This document shows, piece by piece, positions 35,177 to 45,539 of a stretch of DNA of 64,000 nt (position 1 is the stretch's first letter; the number at the start of each line of letters is the position of its first letter). The notes beneath the pieces are model-generated. The model worked only from the letters and a program-made list of their open reading frames with translations, had not been told where the DNA came from and did not search any database. The stretch covers positions 907,013,571-907,077,570 of the forward strand of contig NC_056744.1 of the NCBI RefSeq assembly GCF_019279795.1, given 5' to 3'. Position numbers and translations under genes: made by a program. Source of the DNA: Protopterus annectens. Its lineage: Eukaryota > Chordata > Ceratodontiformes > Protopteridae.

Positions 35177-36220
35177 CTAAATAGCATTAGGTGCTGCTAA
35201 CATGCCCTGTAAAACTGCAGTGGCAAACCCAGCCCTGGACTTGGAATAAAGAGGGAGATGGTAATGCTTAGTAAAAGTGTGTACTGAACTACAAGTAGCT
35301 GCCTCCAAAATATCCTTAGTAGCTACACCCCTCAAAAAAGCAGTAGATGTGGCAGTAGCCCTAGTAGAATGAGGTCTGATCCCAGCAGGAACATTCTTCC
35401 CATGATGAGAATAACAAAAAGCAATACACTGACCAATCCACTTTGAAATAGTCTGCTTTGAAACAGCTTTCCCTTGTGAACCCAAAGCAAAAGAAACAAA
35501 TAACTGTTGAGTCTGTCTGAACTCCTTAGTTCTGCTCAAATAATAACGTAACTGCCTGTGGATATCCAAAGAATGCAAGACTTTTTCCCCCCTATTTTGG
35601 GGATCAGCATAAAAAGTAGGCAAATGAATAGACTGGTTCAAGGCCACATTAGAAATCACTTTAGGCATAAAAGTAGGGTTAGTCCGCAAAGAAACTCTAT
35701 CCTTATGAAATATCAGAAAGGGTTCAACTGCCATGAGTGCCTGCAATTCAGATACCCTCCTAGCAGAAGTAATGGCCAACAAAAAAGCAGTCTTCCAAGA
35801 CAAAAACTTCAATTCAGACGTAGCTGCAGGTTCAAAAGGAGGTAAAGTAAGCTTCTCCAACACAAAATTGAGACCCCAGGAAGGAGTAGGAGCTCTACGT
35901 GGGGGTCTTATATTCTTTGCCCCTCTAAGAAATTGTTTGAACAAAGGGTGAGAAAATAAAGGAGGGTCACAATCAAAGTGAGCAGAAATGGCTGCAGCAT
36001 GAACCTTCACAGAAGAGAATGACAAACCCTTGTCCAGTAATTCAGTAAGATACTGTAGTGCAAAACTCAAATTAGGCACTGAAACATCAAAGCCCTCTGC
36101 TGTGCTCCAAAGAAAAAATCTCTTCCATTTATCAGCATAAACTTTTCTAGTACTAGGCCGCCTGGCTTCCAAAATGACATCTAAAACCTGTTGAGGAAGC
36201 TGAGACCCCACCGGCTCCAT
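35177..36220 (-). CDS. DIRS-B tyrosine recombinase, intact frame
   Basis: Site-specific recombinase expected to integrate the circular DNA copy of the element. It is an uninterrupted frame of about 347 residues if started at the ATG at 36220 (MEPVGSQLPQQ). That ATG overlaps the stop of the pol frame in the sequence TGATG, hence the choice over an upstream in-frame Met. Visible blocks: EARRPSTRKVYADKWKRF (core-binding region), LAITSARRVSELQALMAV with the first catalytic Arg, GIRPHSTRATATSTAF with the HxxR pair, and HTFTKHYHLPLYSKSRAGF with the nucleophile Tyr. The Arg-His-Arg-Tyr set is thus complete, unlike DIRS-A (His lost) and DIRS-C (frameshifts). It is the only TE protein here that looks potentially functional, though the partner RT has a changed active-site residue. 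Confidence 0.88.
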   Translation of the reverse strand: MEPVGSQLPQQVLDVILEARRPSTRKVYADKWKRFFLWSTAEGFDVSVPNLSFALQYLTELLDKGLSFSSVKVHAAAISAHFDCDPPLFSHPLFKQFLRGAKNIRPPRRAPTPSWGLNFVLEKLTLPPFEPAATSELKFLSWKTAFLLAITSARRVSELQALMAVEPFLIFHKDRVSLRTNPTFMPKVISNVALNQSIHLPTFYADPQNRGEKVLHSLDIHRQLRYYLSRTKEFRQTQQLFVSFALGSQGKAVSKQTISKWIGQCIAFCYSHHGKNVPAGIRPHSTRATATSTAFLRGVATKDILEAATCSSVHTFTKHYHLPLYSKSRAGFATAVLQGMLAAPNAI

Positions 36221-38229
36221 CACAGAATACGCCAGGCTGTTAGATGCAGGGACTGCACCGAACATTGAGAAAATGATTGTTTGACTGGGATAACAAATGA
36301 GGAACCTGTGGCAGAAGCCAAGGAGGCTCCTGAATTAAACTCCTCAGCAGAGGATACCAATGCTGACGTGGCCAATCTGGTGCTATTAGAATCATGCAAG
36401 GCTTGTCCCGCCTGACTTTCAAGAGTACCTTGGGAAGAAGAGGCAGAGGAGGAAAAGCATAAACGTGAAGGTTGTTCCAACTGAAAGATAGAGCATCCAC
36501 TTTCCAAGCATTTGGGTGGAACATCTTTGTGCAAAATTTTGGCAGTTGAAAATTCAGTGGAGAAGCGAACAGATCTATGTCCCCAAGCCACGGTCAATTG
36601 TTTGAATACCTGAGGATCCAGTTTCCACTCGTGGGGATCCACAATTTGCCTGCTCAATACATCTGCTAGGGAGTTCTGTGCTCCTGGCAGAAACCGTGCT
36701 TGAAGATTGATTTGCAAACTCAGAGCAGTCTCCCACAAAATCATTGCTTGTCTGCAAAGAGGGTAGGAATGGGTTCCCCCCTGCTTGTTGATGTACCACA
36801 TGACTGTTGTGTTGTCTGTTTGAATCAACACCTGTCCCGGCTGAAGTAGGTCCTTGAAGGCCATCAAAGCAAATTGGACTGCTAACATCTCCTTCATGTT
36901 GATATGCAAATGTAGTAGTTTGGGAGGCCACATGTCTTGTATCCATTTCCCATTGAAATGTGCTCCCCAAGCCAAGTCCGAGGCATCCGACGTTAGGATC
37001 TGACTCGCCTCTGGTCGGGTCACAGAGAGTCCCTTGTTTAGGTGACATTCCTGAGCCCACCACAAGAATTCCTTCTGGATGCAAGGTATAATCCGAATGA
37101 CAGTGTCCAAACCGTGGCAGTGTTGAGTCCACACACTTTTGAGATACCATTGTAGCTTCCTCATATGCAGTTTGGCATTGGGAAGTACTAGAATGCAAGA
37201 TGCCATGAACCCCAAGGCTTGAAGGACTGTCCTTGCAGTCAGCCTGGACATTACTGATAACTGCTGGAAGTATAGATGAAGAGTTCTTTGTTTGTCCGGG
37301 GTCAGAAATGCCATCTGAGAAGCTGTATTCAGTCTCACACCCAGAAAGCACATGTCCTGAGAGGGCACTAGACTGGACTTTATTTCGTTCACAGAATACC
37401 CTAGGCACCTTAAAACTGCCATTACATACTGGAGATGTTGTAGTAACTTGTCTTTGTTTTGAGCAAGAATCAGGCAATTGTCCAGATAAGGATAAATTTG
37501 TATTCCTCTCTGTCTGAAAAAAGCAATTACAGGAGCCAGAACTTTTGTGAATACGCTGGGCGCAGTAGATAAACCAAAGGGCAATGCAGAGAACAGATAA
37601 TGAGAAGTACCAGCCCGAAATCTCAGGAATCTCCTGCAGCTGGGCCTGATAGGGATGTGAAGATAGGCCTCTTTGAGATCCAGGGTTACCATCCAGTGAT
37701 CTTCGCCCAGCATAGGCAGAAGTTGTTGTAATGTTAACATCTTGAACTTTGGAATGTCTAGGTAGGTATTGAGAATGGACAAATCCAGAATTGACCTCCA
37801 AGTGTTTCCTTTCTTTGGCACTAGGAATAGACGGGAATAAAAACCTAGGCCTACTTCTGACGGAAGGACCACCTGAATTGCCCCCATCTGTAAAAGTAAA
37901 GAAATTTGCTCCTGAGCCTCCATCCTTTGCTGAGGAGGCACATCCGGCATGCCTTTGAAAGGAGGAAAAGTGTGAAAATAAAACTTGTACCCGTGATTTA
38001 TTATATCCAACACCCATTTGTCCTGGGTGACCAAATGCCAGTTTTGTTTGAAAAGTCCCAACTTTCCTCCTAGAGGAGCTGCCAGTAGAGAAGGGTCTGG
38101 CAGCGGAAGATACAGGTCATTGGGTCTGTTTACGAAAAGGCTGACCCCTGCCCTCACCAGAAGACTGTGCAGGAGAACTCCAAGTCCTAGGTCTGAAAGA
38201 ACCCTGAGCGTGAGCTCTGCCTCTACCAC
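36220..38229 (-). pseudogene. DIRS-B pol: RT, RNase H, methyltransferase-like segment
   Basis: Open for 669 residues. RT: FYSRLFLVPKKGNTWRSILD, LDLKEAYLHIPIRPSCRRFL, FSALPFGLSTAPSVFTKVL, then YPYLDNCLILAQ near 37475-37500, where the second Asp of YLDD is Asn. RNase H: LTSDASDLAWGAHF near 37000 and QTDNTTVMWYINKQGGTHSY near 36800. The methyltransferase-like part is in another frame at 36240-36524 (KVDALSFSWNNLHVYAFPPL, MILIAPDWPRQHW), so the frame shifts near 36580 and returns before the end. The last residues, SLHLTAWRIL-stop, are in the original frame, since DIRS-C ends LNLVAWRII-stop. The stop TGA overlaps the YR start. Confidence 0.85.
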
Positions 38230-38287
38230 GCCTAGACCTGCCCTTAAACTGATAATCCGAAGAAGGAAAAGACCATCCTCTAGCAGG

Positions 38288-39858
38288 TCAATTCCTACTA
38301 AACTTAGGGGGCTGCACCTGCATAAAATCTTTGACCGTCTGCATAGACTTAGCCTTATCTTCCATCTTTTTCAAAACTGATTCCACAGAAGGACCAAAAA
38401 GTACTTCAGATTGAAGAGGAGCATCCAAAATCCGAGCCTTAACATGCTCTGACAAATTTTGATCCTTAAGCCAGGCATGTCTACGAATAACTGAACCTGT
38501 AGCAGCCACCCTGGATGCAGCCTGAAGAGCATCGAACCACACTGCAAAGAATGCTTGCCAACTTGATCTGATGCATGAACCAACTCCTGGAGCTCCTTAC
38601 ACTCTATACCCTCAGATAAAGCATCCACCTTAGATTTCAATTGACCTAACAAAAAATTCTGATACTTCAGCATATGAAATTGGCAATTCAAAGCCCTCAT
38701 AGCTAACGTAGAGGAGGTGTACACTTTCCCCCCCCATCTATCTAAAGCTCTAGAATCTTTATCCAAAGGAACTGGATTCTTAGCCACAGAAGCCCTAATA
38801 CCCTTCGGACCTTGAGTAATAGTTTCCGGATCAGCTCTAGGACTCTTGTACAAATACTTATGTGCTTCTGGAACTCTATAATATCTGTCTGGCTTAACAG
38901 GGGCAGGAGGTAAAGAATCAGGATTAAGGGAAGATTCAGAAAAAACATCCTGAACAACTTCTAAGACAGGAGGAATAGCCAAGGGCCTATGCTGTGGCAG
39001 AAACAAACATTCCCTGAGCCGTTTCCGAGAATCCGAAAAATCCTGACCTTCCCACTTGAAATGCTCCCTCATGGAATGTAAAGTCTCAGAAAAAGAAAAA
39101 TCTTCTGGAGGAGAAGCAGAAGGACAGGAGTCCTCTGCATCTGAATCTAAATAAGAAGGGAATTCCTGAATTTCTACAGCTGAGGAATCAGAGTAGTCTG
39201 AGGAATGATCCATCCCCTCTAAATCTGCCTCCACCCTAGGCCTCTTCTCTGGGGGGGACATAGAACCCCTGATCAAAGTAATCAAGTCCTCAGCCATTTT
39301 TAACATATGCTTTTTAGGAACAGGGGCTGGAGAGCTAGAACTATGACCAGGGCCAACATGACAAGGTTTGGCCTTAGCATGGGCTTTAACCACTGAAGTA
39401 GAAGGCCTAATAACCTTATGTAAAGATGGAACTACAGACACCTGAGAAGCACCTTCAGCCGGGCCTAACTCCTGAGAGGCCAACTCCTGTAAAAGTAAAG
39501 GTTCCCCATGGGATTCAGCCGAACCCTCGGCAGGATCCACAGATTCAACCGGAGGCTCCGTAGAACCGGCGTCCGCAACGGACGACTCATCCGGTTTAGA
39601 CTTCAAAGATCTATCTTTACGCTTTTTAGCGGTAGCGGGCGTCGGAGGATCCGATGGCATGTTATAGTTACACCTTTTACCGAAAACAAGCCTGGCACAG
39701 TCTAATCTCCGTTTAATGGTGCGCTTGTTAAATCTAGCACAAAAGCGACACCCGACCACGCCGTGCTCAGGCCCTAAGCAAGGAATACAGAAAGAATGAA
39801 AATCCTTATGAGGTATCTGTTTCCCACAAGAAATGCAATTATTAACTTTTTCTGACAT
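38288..39858 (-). pseudogene. DIRS-B gag
   Basis: Start taken at MSEKVNNCISCGKQIPHKD (39858); the frame is open further upstream to 40005, but DIRS-A and C share only this start. The N-terminal Cys/His cluster (CISCGK, HSFCIPCLG, CRFCARFN) is followed by Lys/Ser-rich and acidic regions (DSDAEDSCPSASPPEDFSF). Then come the conserved gag body (TLAMRALNCQFHMLKYQNF) and, after a frameshift near 38540, GSVIRRHAWLKDQNLSEHVK and KKMEDKAKSMQTVKDFMQV. A TGG-to-TGA stop follows at about 38288, before the Arg/Gly-rich tail that is still readable beyond it. Confidence 0.82.
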
Positions 39859-40000
39859 CCTGATAACTGAGGCAAGAAAAGACAAAGATTTCCCCAACGG
39901 GGTACTTAGCCCAACTTGGTCTTCGGTCTGAAACTCGATAAATGAAAATTTCAGAACGCCGAACGGCACTTGCAAACGCTGCTTCTGCTTCGGACCACGC

Positions 40001-40157
40001 GGCAAGAAAGACTGAGGATATGGCGTCGGTCATGCGCTTATGTACTACGACGTACTGACGTCAGCTCTAGGCGACAATGACCTACGCCAGCCCAGCTCTT
40101 TGGTATTCGGGCCGATCGAGGACAGCGGACTACCCACAGGTTATGACTGCAGCAATG
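40001..40157 (-). promoter_or_regulatory. DIRS-B right inverted terminal repeat, probable promoter
   Basis: Inverted partner of 34743-34899, located 143 bp upstream of the gag ATG. On the minus strand CATAAGCGCATGACCGACGC stands where DIRS-A has TATAAAGG and DIRS-C TATATAAG, so the TATA element is weaker here. The downstream block TCCTCAGTCTTTCTTGCC is conserved in all three. Confidence 0.6.
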
Positions 40158-41296
40158 TGAGATGAAGAACATCAGGAAAATCCATAGGATGGTAGTGTTG
40201 AAGCCAAACAGTCTTGAGATACCACTGAAATTTCCTGATATGGAGTTTAGCAAAGGGAACCATGGGAATAGAGAATGCCATAAACCCCTGAGCTCGAATA
40301 AATTCAGTTGCAGGAAGGACTTGAAAAGGGAGAAGAGACTGTAAATAGGCAATCAAGGATAGGGCCCTGAGAGTAGGGAAGAAAGCTATCACTGGTATGG
40401 TCTGAATCCTGCATCCCACAAGCATTTGGTCTTGAGAAGTGGTTAGTACAGACTTTGAGAGATTTAGTGTGAACCCCACATTCAGAAGAAGCATAGTGAA
40501 GAGGAGATACTTAAGTAGGAGCTGCTGAGAGAGAGCATGGAACAATAGGTCATCCAAATAACGGAATATATGAATTTCCTGAAGTCTGCAGAAGGCTACC
40601 ACAGGGCCAGATATTTGGTAAAGATCCTTAGAGTTGTAGAAAGACCCAAATACAGCAGAGAGAATGGATAATGAGAGGTAGAAACAAAGAAATGTAAAAA
40701 CTTTTTGAAGAGAAGCGGAATATGAATGGAAAGGTAGGCATCCTTCAAATATAGCAACAGATGGAAAAGCATTTGGAAAGACAACATACTGAAGGAAGGA
40801 ACTTTTAGAAAGGTGCTGAGAAAGAAAAGCACCAGAATGGGCCTCCAAGACCCCTCCTTCCTGGGAACCAGAAATAACCTGGAGTAAAAAAGTGCCCTGC
40901 TGAGGAGGGACAGGTTGGATTGTACCCTGTAATAAAAGCGCCTGAAGAACCAAAGGAAAATGAGGGAGCTGACAAGGAGGAGGATGAAGAAGGCCTGAGA
41001 ATGGATGAAGAAACTTCCATTCCATAAAATAACCATATTGGATAACATAAAGCACCCAAAAGTCTGTGGTTATCTGTTGCCAGACAGGAATAGACAGAGC
41101 CAAACTGAGGGACAGAGGAATCTAGCTGAGGGGTAGAAGTGGGTGGATGTCAAGTGGAAGCAGATTTCTCACAGAAAGAAGGCTTATGTCTCTTAGACCA
41201 CTGAGAAGGCTTGTTAGGAAAAACTCTCTTGGAAGACCACTTGCCCCTGGAAGACTGTCTCAGCTGCCTACAGAAAAAAAAATACTTAGAAGGGTA

Positions 41297-41420
41297 TTCA
41301 CTGAAGGCTTGGTGCCGAAGCGCTAAGTTTGAATTAAATCTTGGTGAAAACCTTTCTGTGGTCCATGACTTTTATACTGTGGTACTTTATTTTATTATAT
41401 TGTTTTGTTGCTGTGGTGTT
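41297..41420 (+). mobile_element. Penelope-like end fragment with 11-bp target duplication
   Basis: A 124-bp insertion in the DIRS-F gag flanked by TTAGAAGGGTA (41286-41296 and 41421-41431). It begins TTCACTGAAGGCTTGGTGCC then GAAGCGCTAAG. This is a CTGA word, a GGC-TTGGT-GCC hairpin and GAAGCGC, the hammerhead-like layout of the other Penelope-like pieces here. Confidence 0.5.
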
Positions 41421-41579
41421 TTAGAAGGGTAATTTCTCTGAAACGTAGAAAAAGGAGAAAGCAAGATCTATTTCAGATCCTGCATAACTTTACTCATATC
41501 TTGCTGGGTCTTAAAAAGCTCAGCAGCAGCAGCACAGCTACAGAGATTCTGGTTGTCTAAGGAAGAATCAGAAAATTTA

Positions 41580-42501
41580 CTTTACCATAACAAAAGGTTC
41601 TTAACAACAAGCACAAGACTCTCCCTTGCCTAAGCCTTTCTCCTACCCTCCCTCACTTCTGCAGCCCCTGTATTCACTAACCTTCAAACTACAACCTTAA
41701 ATAAACTCCAACAAACATATTATAAGATAGCTAGACTTGCCACTAATGCCCCATATAATGCACATCACAGCCCATCTTTAAATTCTCTCCAATGGCTTGA
41801 GTTCCCGCATGTACTGCTTCTATCCCAACTTCAAATGCTACACACCATTCTTTATAAACCTTCCTCCTGTCCTGTTCCGTTCTCAATTCTCTCATCTCTT
41901 GCTATTCTCCAAGTCGTACTCTCCGCTGCTCTAATCAACTACTACTCCATACTTGCCAACCCAAAAAAACAATAGGAAAACGCCTATATAAATATTCAAC
42001 TAGCCAAGCTTGGAACAATCTTCCCAAAGACTTGCGTGCCATCATCCACCCATCCCACTTTAAAGAAAAACTTAAAATTCATCTACTTAACACCAAGATC
42101 TGACCCTGCCAAGCCCCAACCTAAACTTTCAACACCCCTCCCTTATCTACCTCGCATACAATCTCAATGCCTCAATCACAAACAAATTATTTTACTCTCT
42201 ATACCTCTCTCCTAATGACTAATTTACTTCTTGTAAATATGTATATAAACAGTTTACCTCTGAATTGTAATTACATAAACTCTGTATTATATATACTTTG
42301 TATTACCTAGTTCACCACCTGTCTTACTGTTCCACTTACTTTTATTAATTAAGCAGATTTGTCTTACATTGTCAAGTTTATATTGTATACTGTGTTGTTA
42401 AATTGGAGCTGTTCTCCTCGGGTCTCCACTGAAAATGGGCCACAAACCCAGCTGGACTAACCCGGTTAACAAATGTCAATAAATAAATAAAATAAATAAA
42501 T
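41580..42501 (+). mobile_element. 5'-truncated LINE 3' end with 8-bp target duplication
   Basis: Flanked by AAAATTTA (41572-41579 and 42502-42509). The plus strand reads a LINE C-terminus with frame breaks: LNKLQQTYYKIARLATNAPY, SLQWLEFPHVLLLSQLQML, then FKEKLKIHLL-like words near 42060-42090. The 3' tail reads CCACTGAAAATGGGCCAC, CCCGGTTAACAAATGTC and (AATAAA)n. Same tail family as 1022-1110, 48858-49097, 59949-60058 and 63305-63395. Confidence 0.82.
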
Positions 42502-43058
42502 AAAATTTAGCCTTGATATCTTCTAGTAGAGTCTGTAAGGGCAACCAGGAGTACCTCCTCATCACAGACCATAATACAGCTACTCTACAGGAGGCTTCAG
42601 CAGCATCGTAATTGCATTTAATAGAAAGAAGAGCCATTTGAGAAGCAGAGCTAAAAAATGAAATTGCTTAAGACTTTGCCTTAGAATTAGACATATCAGT
42701 CAGATTGCCCCCACATTTAGATAGAAGAGTCAGCACATACCTTAGCCATATGGGTCTGGTAGTTAATAACCCTGAAAGATAAGGAAGCAGAAGTATATAC
42801 TTTTTCCACATACCACTCCACAGCACAAGTACCCTTATCATAAATAAAACTTAGAGGCTCACAGTAACTTAGATGGTTTATCATTGGGCAGGGAAATCGC
42901 AGCAGGGTCAGTGGAAGGACTTTTATACAAGAACTTTTGAGCTTCTGGGACTGCATAAAACCTGTCAGGCTTTTAGGAGCAGGGGACTGATAATCAAGGT
43001 CTTGGGAAGGTGAAGAGAAAGTATCAAAAGGGGTATCCAACAATATTAATATATAAAT

Positions 43059-43363
43059 CTTCTTATTCTTCTTTCGGCTTTTCCCAGTTAGGGGTCACCA
43101 CAGCGAATCATCTGTCCACTCATGACTGGCAGTGGAGTTTTACAGTGTCGAGTTGCCAGCCCGGCGCCCAGCCTTCCACAGAAGGCACACACACACACAC
43201 ACACTCACACCTAGGGCCAATTTAGAGTATCCAATCCACCTACTGCATGTCTTTGGGATGTGGGTCTTTGGGATGTGGGAGGAAACCGGAGTACCTGGAA
43301 GAAACCCACGCGACCACAGGGAAGACATGCAGACTCCGCACAGAAGGCACTCCAGCCGAGAAT
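43059..43363 (-). mobile_element. SINE copy, 5'-truncated, with 17-bp target duplication
   Basis: Flanked by AATATTAATATATAAAT at 43042-43058 and 43364-43380. The minus strand ends GTGGTGACCCCTAACTGGGA then AAAGCCGAAAG, the family tail. It lacks the tRNA-like head and B box. It contains a CA run at 43190-43206 and a doubled TCTTTGGGATGTGGG near 43250-43280. Confidence 0.85.
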
Positions 43364-43399
43364 AATATTAATATATAAATAAATAAATATATTATATAT

Positions 43400-43401
<2 letters not shown>

Positions 43402-43437
<36 letters not shown>

Positions 43438-43680
43438 TGTGGGTTTATTCAGGGTGCTCCAGTTTCTTCCCATATTCCTAAGACATGCAGTAGATGGAAT
43501 GAACACTCTAAACTGGCCATAGGTGTGTGTGTGGTATGGACAAACAGCCGTGGCAGAGCTAGCCACCCAGTGGTGTGAACTTTGGCTCTAGGTGACTGTC
43601 ATTACTGAAGTGACTCCGCAACCCCATGTGCAAAAATGAAAAAGGAGCTGTTGATGGATGGATGTGGATGGATACACACG
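43402..43680 (+). repeat. (CA)n tract and repeat tail ending in (TGGA)n
   Basis: CA repeat at about 43402-43434, then plus-strand words common in fish and amphibian repeats: GGGTGCTCCAGTTTCTTCCC, CTAAGACATGCAGTAGATGG, ACACTCTAAACTGGCCATAG. The 3' end is GATGGATGGATGTGGATGGA. Probably a LINE/SINE tail related to the neighbouring SINE. Confidence 0.6.
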
Positions 43681-44199
43681 TAAGCACATGTACTTGGGGG
43701 ATAATTGTATAAGTACATAAACACATTCTGAGGGTTGGGTTATTAATTAATAAGTGCACTGTTAGGTACATAAGGCACTTGAGGCAAATACAAGCACCTC
43801 ATCTCCTTGAATGTACATAGGTGTGCTCTTATCTATACAAAACTGATAACTCATTGGCCATTAATATTTGCATGCAACTACAGATCACACGTAGTTACAT
43901 TCCTTCTTTGTTATGAAGAACATTGCTAATCTCTGACCATTTTGTTGTTGATTGGAGTCCATACTAAACCATACTCATCAGTCAGCATAACTCCCTTCTG
44001 GGGTAATAATAATGCATGACGCGCTATACACTTTTTCAGGGCTTAACCACCACCATTTTTTATGAAGCTAATCAGCTGTAGACTAGTGAATGGATCCTTG
44101 ATAAGTTGGAATTTAAGGACCAGGTATCAGCAGCAATGAAAACATCTTTTTCCATATGAGGAATTTCACACACCTAAAGCATCTTTTACGATTAACTCC

Positions 44200-44400
44200 T
44201 GTGAATCGTGGTGCATACTCTGACCTCATCCTGCTTAGACTACATCAACTCCCTTTACCTTGTATTGCTGGATACTCTCCTCAGATGGCTTCAGCTAGGA
44301 TGGAATTCAGCTTTGTTAGTCACTGCTATTTCTAAATTAAGATCACATTGCTCAGTGTTGTGGAGTCAGACTATGCACACAGAGTCAATTAAATGATTAC
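44200..44400 (+). pseudogene. Fossil LINE RT C-terminal fragment
   Basis: A 62-residue open piece reads TSSCLDYINSLYLVLLDTLL then RWLQLGWNSALLVT, the well-known SRLDYCNSLYxGLP...RLQxVQNSAARLV block of L2/CR1-type LINE proteins. Neighbouring sequence on both sides (43681-44199, 44401-44839) shows nothing further. Confidence 0.6.
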
Positions 44401-44839
44401 TTTACAGAAGTCAAGAATTTAAGAGATCCACAATGCACATCAATTTAACTCAGGCTTTTTGTCAGACAGTAAGTGAATGTTTTAACTCAGGTTTGCAGGT
44501 TTTTAATGTTTACCATTTTACTATTTACTTTAAATGTCGTCAGGTTTTCGGTCTGACTCCGAAAATGGCACATCTAGATCATAATTCTGCCTTCTTCAAT
44601 ACTTTAATATTTATTGTAAAGTACTTGGGTATTATGCACAACAACCAAGATCTGCTTATATATATTTTTTTAATTTCCTAACCTCTCCCCCTTGTTTGTC
44701 AGCAGGACATGAGCAATGTATTTGTCGCTCGTCCCTCTCTAACACAGATGATAAGCAAGCGGGGTATTTCATTTAGATGCTTTAATACATAAAAACACAT
44801 TAGGATGGATATTTTATTAAGGAATTAATGAGAGGTATA

Positions 44840-44965
44840 TAACAGATAGCCTTTAGCATTTGTTTGTTAAGGTTTGAAAAGCTGTATAGCGAAAGCGCTT
44901 ACCGAATTCTGTCATTAATAAAAGGATTTTTCGCGTTTATTCCTGTGTTTGGAACTACTTTTCCT
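44840..44965 (+). mobile_element. Possible Penelope-like end fragment
   Basis: Contains TTTGAAAAGCTGTATAGCGA then AAGCGCTTACCG and, 25 bp later, AATAAAAGGATTTTTCGCG. The GCT-GTAT-AGC hairpin followed by GAAAGCGC parallels the other three hammerhead-like motifs. No duplication found. Confidence 0.35.
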
Positions 44966-45197
44966 TATCATCTGGGGATACTTACAAGGTCTGAATAGAC
45001 ATTTGTATTGCTATATTTTAATCGAAGGTCTGAAGAGACTTAATTCATTATTTCTATGTTTGAGTTACCAATAGCCTGGCTTGACTCCGAGTAGTAACTT
45101 TGTCATTATTTTTATGCAAGATATAAATTAGCTATACAATTAAATATACTAAATAGTACTTAGTTTCATTCAGTACACGAGTAGTAAATAAGAAGCG

Positions 45198-45450
45198 ATG
45201 GTACAGCAGTAGTGTTGTTGCCTCACAGCAAGAGGTTCTCCTGTTCGATTCTTGGCTGGAGCGCCTACTGTGTGGAGTCTGCATGTCATCCCCGCGGTTG
45301 AGTGGCCTCCAAAAGACATGCGTGAATGGGTGTGCCTTTGTTGTAGGTTGGGCGTCAGGCTGGCCACTCGGCACCATAAAAATCTACTGCCAATCATTAC
45401 TGGACCGGAGTTGCGCTGTGGCGACCCCTAACCATAAAAAGCAGAAAAGA
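45198..45450 (+). mobile_element. tRNA-derived SINE copy
   Basis: Same family as 28138-28372: GTTGCCTCACAGCAAGAGG, B box CTGTTCGATTCTTGG, CTGTGTGGAGTCTGCATGTC, GTGGCGACCCCTAACC. No clear flanking duplication. Confidence 0.8.
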
Positions 45451-45539
45451 CAACCAGACAATGGGATGCGCACACAACTTTGGTCAGCATGAAAAGCATC
45501 TGAAACCTTACCCATTATCCTGATGGGAGTTACATATGG

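Larger units (their letters stand above)
34698..40172 (-). mobile_element. DIRS-B: near-complete DIRS retrotransposon (5475 bp) inside DIRS-F
   Basis: Termini AGTACAGTTTTGTACC (34698) and GATGAAGAACAT (40172) are fixed by the internal complementary region at 35042-35142. Inverted repeats of 157 bp lie at 34743-34899 and 40001-40157. Order on the minus strand: gag (about 38288-39858), RT-RNase H-methyltransferase-like (36220-38229), YR (35177-36220). It interrupts the older DIRS-F between the end of RT and RNase H. Flanks are GAAAAA on the left and CAGGAAAA on the right, without duplication. Relatively few lesions: one gag frameshift and a nonsense change, a local pol frame excursion, and a changed RT catalytic residue. 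Confidence 0.93.
40173..43041 (-). mobile_element. DIRS-F, right part (RT and gag)
   Basis: Continuation of the old element beyond DIRS-B. RT at 40173-41103: FRYLDDLLFHALSQ (YLDD intact) near 40550-40575, GFMAFSIPMVPFAKLHIRKF and QWYLKTVWLQHYHPMDFPD, after which RNase H resumes at 34697 leftwards. Gag at 41430-41575 (KFSDSSLDNQNLCS, TQQDMSKVMQDL) and 42510-43041 (KVYTSASLSFRVINYQTHM). Two insertions with duplications split the gag: 41297-41420 and 41580-42501. Confidence 0.78.

Noticed and set aside
36575..38017. 480-residue minus-strand ORF
   Set aside because: Overlaps the DIRS-B RT/RNase H in another frame; the overlapped frame has the RT and RNase H motifs, this one has none. Long shadow ORF.
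43132..43566. Several ORFs with His/Thr or Val/Cys runs
   Set aside because: Translations of CA/GT microsatellites and SINE sequence.
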